From CAZHBA01 sp964530225 (GTDB lineage: Bacteria; Pseudomonadota; Alphaproteobacteria; UBA6615), in contig CAZHBA010000101.1 of NCBI GenBank assembly GCA_964530225.1, forward strand, positions 1 to 12,916: 12,916 bases of DNA, written 5' to 3'. Position 1 is the first letter of the stretch, and the number at the start of each line of letters is the position of its first letter. Below the pieces are notes generated by a model. The model had not been told where the DNA came from and made no database searches. It saw nothing but the letters and a program-made list of their open reading frames with translations. Position numbers and translations under genes: made by a program. Below, piece after piece: positions 8,346-12,916 of this stretch.

Positions 8346-8374
8346 AACATAACAAGAACATTATATATGGTCAA
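8346..8374 (-). promoter_or_regulatory. Sigma-70-type promoter for the zinc-ribbon-like gene
   Basis: On the minus strand TTGACC (8374-8369) is followed by a 17-nt spacer and TATGTT (8351-8346), predicting a start near 8339 and a leader of about 24 nt. A perfect TATAAT (8365-8360) lies in the spacer but has no matching -35. Repeated GTTCT motifs occur just downstream. Confidence 0.55.
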
Positions 8375-8458
8375 CGTTAGTTGCTGGAAGTCACCGTCGT
8401 AACTGCAATATTTGCCGGACCGGTGTAGGTAAGGATTAGAATCGGTGGTGGCGTTCGC

Positions 8459-8800
8459 TCAGCCAATCGAAATCAAGTGGGGACGCCGTTCGATAGCGCC
8501 GAGAATCTCAGCTAGGCTGGCATCCTGGCGCAGCCTCACTGGACCTCGCAACAATCCGTAACGCCCGGCGTTACCGCTTTTTTCGGGCAGTTTTTCGATC
8601 GCATAGAGGGGATGTTCTGCGGTATGGCGAAATATCGAAAAAACCGCACGGTCGCTACCGTGGTCGATGGCGTAATCCCGCCATTCTCCGGTGGCAACGC
8701 GGCGACTGTACTCGTTAAGTAAAACGCGCAGCTCGCTGCGGTCGAAGGATACTTGCTTTGCCTGCTTGCTGTGGACCTTAAAACTGTGAAGTGAACTCAT
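8459..8800 (-). CDS. DUF2794 family protein
   Basis: A 113-residue cytosolic protein of the DUF2794 family, which is widespread in Alphaproteobacteria and has no known function. Seen: VSFDRSELRVLLNEYSRRV (17-35), GEWRDYAIDH (38-47), DRAVFSIFRHT (50-60) and PLYAIEKLPE (64-73), the family's conserved core, then a C-terminal segment predicted helical (SLAEILGAIERR). No signal peptide, metal site or membrane segment is seen. Length is normal for the family and the reading frame is intact. The start is ATG 8798-8800, without a strong Shine-Dalgarno. It lies 76 nt downstream of the broken lipoprotein gene on the same strand and may have shared its transcript. Confidence 0.9.
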   Translation of the reverse strand: MSSLHSFKVHSKQAKQVSFDRSELRVLLNEYSRRVATGEWRDYAIDHGSDRAVFSIFRHTAEHPLYAIEKLPEKSGNAGRYGLLRGPVRLRQDASLAEILGAIERRPHLISIG

Positions 8801-8876
8801 CGGCGGCGCATCTGCTGATCGAACCCTTTGGCACTTTTATGGCTGGGAAAAGTTTTCCTTATTTTCCCCGGTGTGT

Positions 8877-9206
8877 CTAGTGTCGGAGCAATCGTCGGGT
8901 GCGGTGGTTTGCTGTTTTGTTTGGGTTTTGACGGGTGTAGCAGGTCACTTCGGCGATCGAACGGTAGCAGACGGGTTCGGCTGCGGGGTCGGGTGTATCA
9001 TTCGGCATGGGCGGCCCAACTGTTGCCGGCAAGCGTGTTGCTGATACTGCAATCCATGCAAGTAGTGGTGGTCATGGTGTGGTCTGACACCGTTTTACCA
9101 GCTTGCACCACTGATACAACGTTGGCGCTGCCTACCGCCGGGGAGACCAAGTCCGTGCACGCCGTTAAAACGCCAGCGCCAATACGGCACCCAGCGGCTG
9201 CAGCAT
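8877..9206 (-). pseudogene. Frame-broken small lipoprotein gene
   Basis: A minus-strand gene readable only across frames. GGTGGAG (9213-9219) lies 6 nt before ATG 9204-9206, which opens MLQPLGAVLALAF and then meets TAA (9165-9167). One extra T in the T4 run at 9167-9170 would lead directly into LTACTD, a lipobox with the lipidated Cys. That frame continues through VVSVVQAGKTVSDHT and DCSISNTLAGNSW until TGA at 8998-9000. Shifting back to the first frame near 9009-9025 gives PMPNDTPDPAAEPVCYRSIA, then EVTCYTRQNPNK and TAG at 8877-8879. The restored protein is about 109 residues: signal, lipobox, Cys-rich C-terminal part. It looks like the small outer-membrane or periplasmic lipoproteins of Alphaproteobacteria; no named family. 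Either decay, or assembly error in a homopolymer. The plus-strand open frame over it is its antisense. Confidence 0.55.
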
Positions 9207-9344
9207 CGGCAACTCCACCAAGCGTAGGTTAATTTTGCTTAGGTGCGGTAGCTTCGGTATACCTGCCAGTTCCTCTACCAGACAATCAGTGTTATTTAGG
9301 GCCGCTTGATCAATGTACCCGGGCGCCATTATTTGCCCAATTGG

Positions 9345-9415
9345 TTAAAATTCTGCTTTGATTGTGAGGCCGAACGGCATAATCCATTCAAAAGTCTGTT
9401 AAAATCTTGCTTCGA
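9345..9415. repeat. Imperfect 17-bp direct repeat upstream of the yfgM-like operon
   Basis: TTAAAATTCTGCTTTGA (9345-9361) and TTAAAATCTTGCTTCGA (9399-9415) match at 14 of 17 positions and are 54 bp apart, about five helical turns. This geometry suits paired sites of one regulator, but could be chance. Confidence 0.4.
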
Positions 9416-9436
9416 GCATACAAGCAACGATATAGC
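9407..9436 (+). promoter_or_regulatory. Possible promoter of the yfgM-bamB-der operon with overlapping inverted repeat
   Basis: TTGCTT (9407-9412) and TATAGC (9431-9436) are 18 nt apart, predicting a start near 9443 and a leader of roughly 77 nt. The -35 is one arm of the inverted repeat TTGCTT-N9-AAGCAA (9407-9427), which could be an operator. Confidence 0.3.
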
Positions 9437-9519
9437 GCTCAGGGCGTGGGGGCCCTGCGACTGGGTTGTTGCGTGAATTAGCTCGGCAGAGCCGACGGTA
9501 ATGGAAAAGAGGACAGCAC

Positions 9520-10164
9520 GTGTCGGATGACCTGTTTCGAGAAGTCGACGAAGAAGTTCGCCAGGACCAGTATTTACGGCTCTGGAAGCAATATGGCATC
9601 TACATCGCTGGTGTTGTTGTCACCATCATTTTGATCACCGTCGGTGTGGTGGTCTGGCGCGGCATGCAGCGTAGTGAACTCGAAGCTAACGGCGAGGAAA
9701 TGCTTGCCGCGATTGCGGTAATGGAGGAGCGGCCGGATGAAGCCCTCGATCAACTCGCAGCATTGGGCAACGAAGGCACAAAGGGTTATCGCCTGCTCGC
9801 ACGGCTGCGCGAAGCTGCATTACTGTCCGAGCGCGGCGACGCACGCAGCGCCGTCGCGTTATACGACAGCGTTGCAGCAGATTCCGGACACGAACAGATT
9901 TATCGTGATTTGGCAAAGCTGTTGTCGGTGAGCCACGGGATGTCGGTCATGGACCGTAGCGAAGTTGAGGATCGCCTAGCGCCTTTGGTCGGTGATGATA
10001 ATGCGTGGCACTATTCGGCGCGCGAACTTGTCGCGACGGCAGAAATGTCATCTGGTGACACGGCGGCTGCCCGAGAGTCGTTCCAGGCGCTGGTCGATGA
10101 TGTAGGTGCGCCGTCGGGCGTTCGTGCCCGCGCATCTGAAATGCTCGCTATTTTGACCCCATAG
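9520..10164 (+). CDS. YfgM-like tetratricopeptide inner-membrane protein
   Basis: A 214-residue bitopic membrane protein. Seen: a charged cytosolic N-terminus with DEEVRQDQYLRLWKQYG (10-26), one transmembrane helix at about 26-46 (IYIAGVVVTIILITVGVVVW), then an alanine-rich helical periplasmic domain with TPR-like repeats (for example YRLLARLREAALLSERGD and WHYSARELVATAEMSSGD). This matches the TPR_21 / YfgM family. Known: E. coli YfgM is an ancillary subunit of the SecYEG translocon that works with periplasmic chaperones, and its gene is next to bamB and der, as here. The start is GTG 9520-9522, with AGAGGA about 7 nt upstream; an ATG at 9501 is out of frame and ends after 9 codons, overlapping this start. 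It is the first gene of the operon; bamB follows after 17 nt. Confidence 0.88.
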   Translation: MSDDLFREVDEEVRQDQYLRLWKQYGIYIAGVVVTIILITVGVVVWRGMQRSELEANGEEMLAAIAVMEERPDEALDQLAALGNEGTKGYRLLARLREAALLSERGDARSAVALYDSVAADSGHEQIYRDLAKLLSVSHGMSVMDRSEVEDRLAPLVGDDNAWHYSARELVATAEMSSGDTAAARESFQALVDDVGAPSGVRARASEMLAILTP

Positions 10165-10181
10165 GGCAGCGTGGTACGGTG

Positions 10182-11516
10182 ATGAATTGGCGCGGTATGC
10201 GGTTGGGGATGTTCGCGGCGGTAGCGATTTTGCTGACCGGATGCGACACCATCGACGACGTGTTGGGCAACAGAGAGGGTCCCAAGTTGCCTGGTACCCG
10301 GATCACCGTTCTGCTTGCTAATAATACTGTGCGGGCCGATCCGGGAATATCCGATCTTGCGGTGCAGTTGCCGCGGCCGTTTACAAATAACGCATGGCCG
10401 CAACAAGGCGGATTCGCCAACCACGCCATGCACCATCTGGCGCTGGGAGATTCACTTCGCCTGGCTTGGTCGGCCGATGCGGGATCCGGTTCGGACGATG
10501 ATGCGCCCATTCTATCGGGGCCGGTTATCAGCAACGGCATCGTGTACACAATGGATGCTGCTGCAGTAGTCGCCGCACACACGGCCGGTGATGGCCGCTT
10601 GATCTGGCGCACCGACATCGAACCGCGGGAAGAAGACGATGGCAGTTGGGGCGGCGGACTCGCCGTAGATCAGGGCATGGTTTTTGCCGCCACCGGGTTT
10701 GCGCAAGTGGTCGCACTGACGGCGGACAGCGGTCAGGAAGTATGGCGCGCCGATGTTTCGGGACCCATGCGGGCGGCGCCGACGGCATTCGACGGCCGGG
10801 TTTTCGCGGTCACCAAGGACAATCAGCTGTTCGCACTCAATGCCAAGACCGGCGACATTCTATGGTCCCATACTGGGTTCGAGGAGATCGCTGGGCTTAT
10901 CGGTAGCGCCAGTCCGGCGGTCGATGGCAATATCGTCGTCGTGCCGTACTCGTCGGGTGAGGTCTTTGCACTGCGCGTCGAAAATGGGCGCCAACTGTGG
11001 GTTGAAAATCTGGCAGCGATCAGACGCGCGGATGCGGTATCGGCACTCGCCGACATTCGCGGCCGCCCGGTCATCGATCGCAACAAGGTTTATGCGATCA
11101 GCCATTCCGGCCGCATGGTGGCCATCGACCTGCCGACCGGGCGGCGTCTGTGGGAAGTATCGCTGGGTGGGGTTAACCAGCCATGGGTCGCCGGCGATTT
11201 TGTCTTCGTTTTGACCACCGATGCCACGGTCGCGGCGATTACAGCGCGCGATGGACGTATCCGCTGGATCACGCCAATCGGCCTCTACGAAAATCCGGAA
11301 AAACGCCGGGGACGAATAAACTGGTCGGGCCCCGTTCTGGTGGGTGACCGACTTATCGTATCGGGAAGCAATGGCGTGACCTTGACGCTGTCGCCTTATA
11401 CCGGCGCTATCGTCGGCGAGCAGGATATGCCCGACGCGGTATCCCTGTCGCCCGCGGTAGCCAACGAAACGCTTTACTTCCTGACCGATGAAGCGCGCCT
11501 AGTCGCCTACCGCTGA
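10182..11516 (+). CDS. bamB: Outer membrane protein assembly factor BamB (lipoprotein)
   Basis: A 444-residue lipoprotein of the BAM complex, which inserts beta-barrel proteins into the outer membrane. Seen: a signal peptide ending AILLTGC with the lipidated Cys at 21, an N-terminal extension with PGTRITVLL (37-45) and NNAWPQQGGFANHAMHHL (69-86) typical of alphaproteobacterial BamB, then a PQQ-like beta-propeller with repeated blades ending G(R/D)xxW (for example DGRLIWRTDI, SGQEVWRADV, TGDILWSHTG, NGRQLWVENL, TGRRLWEVSL, DGRIRWITPI). No frame damage is seen. GTG 10179 lies immediately before ATG 10182 in frame; the ATG is chosen, with only a weak ribosome-binding site. It sits between the yfgM-like gene and der, the same order as in E. 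coli. Confidence 0.95.
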   Translation: MNWRGMRLGMFAAVAILLTGCDTIDDVLGNREGPKLPGTRITVLLANNTVRADPGISDLAVQLPRPFTNNAWPQQGGFANHAMHHLALGDSLRLAWSADAGSGSDDDAPILSGPVISNGIVYTMDAAAVVAAHTAGDGRLIWRTDIEPREEDDGSWGGGLAVDQGMVFAATGFAQVVALTADSGQEVWRADVSGPMRAAPTAFDGRVFAVTKDNQLFALNAKTGDILWSHTGFEEIAGLIGSASPAVDGNIVVVPYSSGEVFALRVENGRQLWVENLAAIRRADAVSALADIRGRPVIDRNKVYAISHSGRMVAIDLPTGRRLWEVSLGGVNQPWVAGDFVFVLTTDATVAAITARDGRIRWITPIGLYENPEKRRGRINWSGPVLVGDRLIVSGSNGVTLTLSPYTGAIVGEQDMPDAVSLSPAVANETLYFLTDEARLVAYR

Positions 11517-11535
11517 CGCGGCGCCGGAAGCTCTC

Positions 11536-12916
11536 ATGCAGCCTACTATCGTCATCGCCGGACGGCCGAATGTCGGCAAGTCCACTCTATTTAATCGCCT
11601 GGTCGGCCGACGCGATGCGATCGTCAACGACCAGCCTGGAGTGACCCGCGACCGCCGCGAGGGTGATGCCAGTCTCGGCGGTCTGAAGTTTCGCGCCGTC
11701 GATACTGCGGGGCTGGAGGACTCCTCCAACGACAGCCTGCCGGCGCGCATGCGCCGCCAGACCGAGACCGCAATCGGCGATGCCGATCTGGTGCTCCTGG
11801 TTATCGATGCACGCGCCGGCGTGACACCGGTCGATGAGCATTTTGCCAGCTGGCTGCGCACCCTGTCCGTGCCCGCCGTCCTGGTTGTCAACAAATGCGA
11901 AGGTCGCTTGGCCGAACCGGGAACCTACGAAGCCTACAGCCTGGGGCTCGGCGAGCCGGTGCCGGTATCGGCCGAGCATGGTGGTGGTATGAACTTGTTG
12001 TACGAGGCCGTCGTGGCCGAACTGGGCGGCGGCGAACTGTCGGCCGAAGAAGACATAGACAAGGATGGGAAAGGGGGTCCGTTGCGCTTGGCGATCGTCG
12101 GACGCCCGAACGTCGGCAAGTCCACCTTGGTCAACGCGCTGATCGGCGACGAGCGCCTGCTGACCGGTCCCGAGGCCGGGGTTACCCGCGATGCCATAAC
12201 CGTCGAATGGGATTACCAGGGCCTCCGCATCGCCCTGGTAGATACGGCTGGGCTGCGGCGTAAGGCCCACATTTCCGGGAAACTCGAACAGCTTTCAGTT
12301 GGCGATGCTCTGCGCGCCGTCCAATACGCCGAAGTTGTCGCCCTCATTCTCGATAGCGAGCAACTGCTAGAGCGCCAGGACCTGACCATAGCCCGGCATG
12401 TTGTCGAAGAGGGGCGCGCACTGGTGCTTGTCATCAATAAATGGGACATCGTCGCCAATAAGCGTGCCGTCATGGCGGCGCTGAACGACCGGCTGCAGAC
12501 GTCGCTGCCCCAGGTCGCCGGCGTGACCATGATTACGGTGTCGGCCCTGACCGGCAAAAATCTCGACGCGCTGATGCCCGCCGTGGTCGACGCCTACGAG
12601 GTTTGGAACCGGCGTGTGTCGACGGCCGCGCTGAATAGCTGGTTGGCCGATGTTCTCGACCGGCATCCGCCACCGCTGGCGGCCAACAAACGGCGCATTC
12701 GCCTGCGGTATGTTACTCAGGCCAAGGCGCGCCCGCCGACCTTTGTCATTTTTGGTAACCGGCCGGAGGATCTGCCCGATAGCTATGTCCGTTATCTGGA
12801 AAACTCTATGCGCGATAGCTTCAAGCTTTCCGGCACGCCGATCCGCATCAACATGCGCAAAAGCGGTAACCCCTACGACAAGGGAAAGGGTAAAGGTAAA
12901 GGTAAAGGTAAAGGTA
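11536..12916 (+). CDS. der: Ribosome biogenesis GTPase Der (3' end cut by window edge)
   Basis: 460 codons of the double-domain GTPase (also EngA) that acts in 50S ribosome assembly. Seen: first G domain with GRPNVGKST (9-17), Thr37 of the switch, DTAG (56-59) and NKCE (119-122); an acidic linker (about 163-178); second G domain with GRPNVGKST (189-197), DTAGLRRK, and NKWD (301-304); then the C-terminal KH-like domain with PPTFVIFGNRPEDLP and SYVRYLENSMRDSFKLSGTP. The first G4 motif has Glu instead of Asp, which I recall as usual for alphaproteobacterial Der. The protein ends in a (Lys-Gly)n tail still running at the window edge, so the true stop is not seen. GGAAG at 11525-11529, 6 nt before the ATG, sets the start; bamB ends 19 nt upstream. 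Confidence 0.96.
   Translation, partial: MQPTIVIAGRPNVGKSTLFNRLVGRRDAIVNDQPGVTRDRREGDASLGGLKFRAVDTAGLEDSSNDSLPARMRRQTETAIGDADLVLLVIDARAGVTPVDEHFASWLRTLSVPAVLVVNKCEGRLAEPGTYEAYSLGLGEPVPVSAEHGGGMNLLYEAVVAELGGGELSAEEDIDKDGKGGPLRLAIVGRPNVGKSTLVNALIGDERLLTGPEAGVTRDAITVEWDYQGLRIALVDTAGLRRKAHISGKLEQLSVGDALRAVQYAEVVALILDSEQLLERQDLTIARHVVEEGRALVLVINKWDIVANKRAVMAALNDRLQTSLPQVAGVTMITVSALTGKNLDALMPAVVDAYEVWNRRVSTAALNSWLADVLDRHPPPLAANKRRIRLRYVTQAKARPPTFVIFGNRPEDLPDSYVRYLENSMRDSFKLSGTPIRINMRKSGNPYDKGKGKGKGKGKG
12889..12916 (+). repeat. GGTAAA hexanucleotide tandem repeat in the 3' end of der
   Basis: Four full GGTAAA units and a partial fifth, preceded by a variant GGGAAA (12883-12888), running to the window edge. 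In the der frame they encode alternating Lys and Gly. The repeat length is a multiple of 3, so gain or loss of units changes the tail length without breaking the frame. Confidence 0.9.

Larger units (their letters stand above)
9207..9519. other. Divergent intergenic region between the broken lipoprotein gene and yfgM-like gene
   Basis: A 313-base stretch without a credible gene. It holds the lipoprotein ribosome-binding site (9213-9219, minus), an imperfect direct repeat (9345-9415), a 6-bp inverted repeat TTGCTT...AAGCAA (9407-9427), a possible promoter for the plus operon, a small hairpin TCGGC AGA GCCGA (9483-9495) and the yfgM ribosome-binding site AGAGGA (about 9508-9513). A 54-codon minus ORF (9165-9329) is in frame with the lipoprotein start but lacks support. 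Confidence 0.6.

Noticed and set aside
8828..9232. Plus-strand 134-codon open frame with hydrophobic start
   Set aside because: Odd composition, TTG start without a ribosome-binding site, and it is antisense to the better supported broken lipoprotein gene.
9165..9329. Minus-strand 54-codon open frame (starts MAPGYIDQAALNN)
   Set aside because: In frame with the lipoprotein start, but a good ribosome-binding site sits inside it before ATG 9206, and the first 41 codons look non-coding.
11560..12125. Near-repeated DNA around 11555-11585 and 12095-12125
   Set aside because: These are the two P-loops of the duplicated GTPase domains in Der, not a mobile or regulatory repeat.

Overview
The window reads as a GC-rich alphaproteobacterial chromosome, possibly Rhodospirillales-like; the exact lineage is inference. 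Support for this comes from a DUF2794 gene (a family typical of Alphaproteobacteria), a BamB with the long alphaproteobacterial N-terminal region, a Der with an NKxE motif in its first GTPase domain, and the order yfgM-like / bamB / der. It looks like core chromosome: I see no mobile element, integrase, CRISPR array, tRNA or rRNA.

Layout. (1) 1-1065, minus: 5' part of a YheS-like ABC-F ATPase that runs off the left edge. (2) 1145-3258, plus: dusA (tRNA dihydrouridine synthase A), then a ketopantoate-reductase-family enzyme. (3) 3365-7490: an amino-sugar / peptidoglycan-recycling block made of murQ (minus), a BadF-type MurNAc/GlcNAc kinase and nagA (plus, 2 nt apart), and namZ (minus, tail to tail with nagA with a 4 nt overlap). 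Chemically, NamZ frees MurNAc, the kinase makes MurNAc-6-P or GlcNAc-6-P, MurQ removes the lactyl ether to give GlcNAc-6-P, and NagA deacetylates this to GlcN-6-P. (4) 7491-9519: a gene-poor stretch of small minus-strand genes. It holds a small zinc-ribbon-like protein (8037-8315) with a good promoter, the DUF2794 gene (8459-8800), and two genes that open only after small frame corrections: an 80-residue protein of unknown function (7571-7818) and a small lipoprotein (8877-9206). (5) 9520-12916, plus: yfgM-like, bamB and der, the envelope-biogenesis and ribosome-assembly operon order known from E. coli. Der is cut by the right edge inside a (GGTAAA)n repeat that encodes a Lys-Gly tail.

The most interesting points are the compact recycling block with a NamZ that has no visible signal peptide, the two hidden frame-broken genes (one with a 4-bp tandem duplication and an extra base in a C6 run, the other with a short T-run lesion just before its lipobox), and the hexanucleotide repeat at the der 3' end. 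All function calls are from reading motifs by eye; no database search was run.
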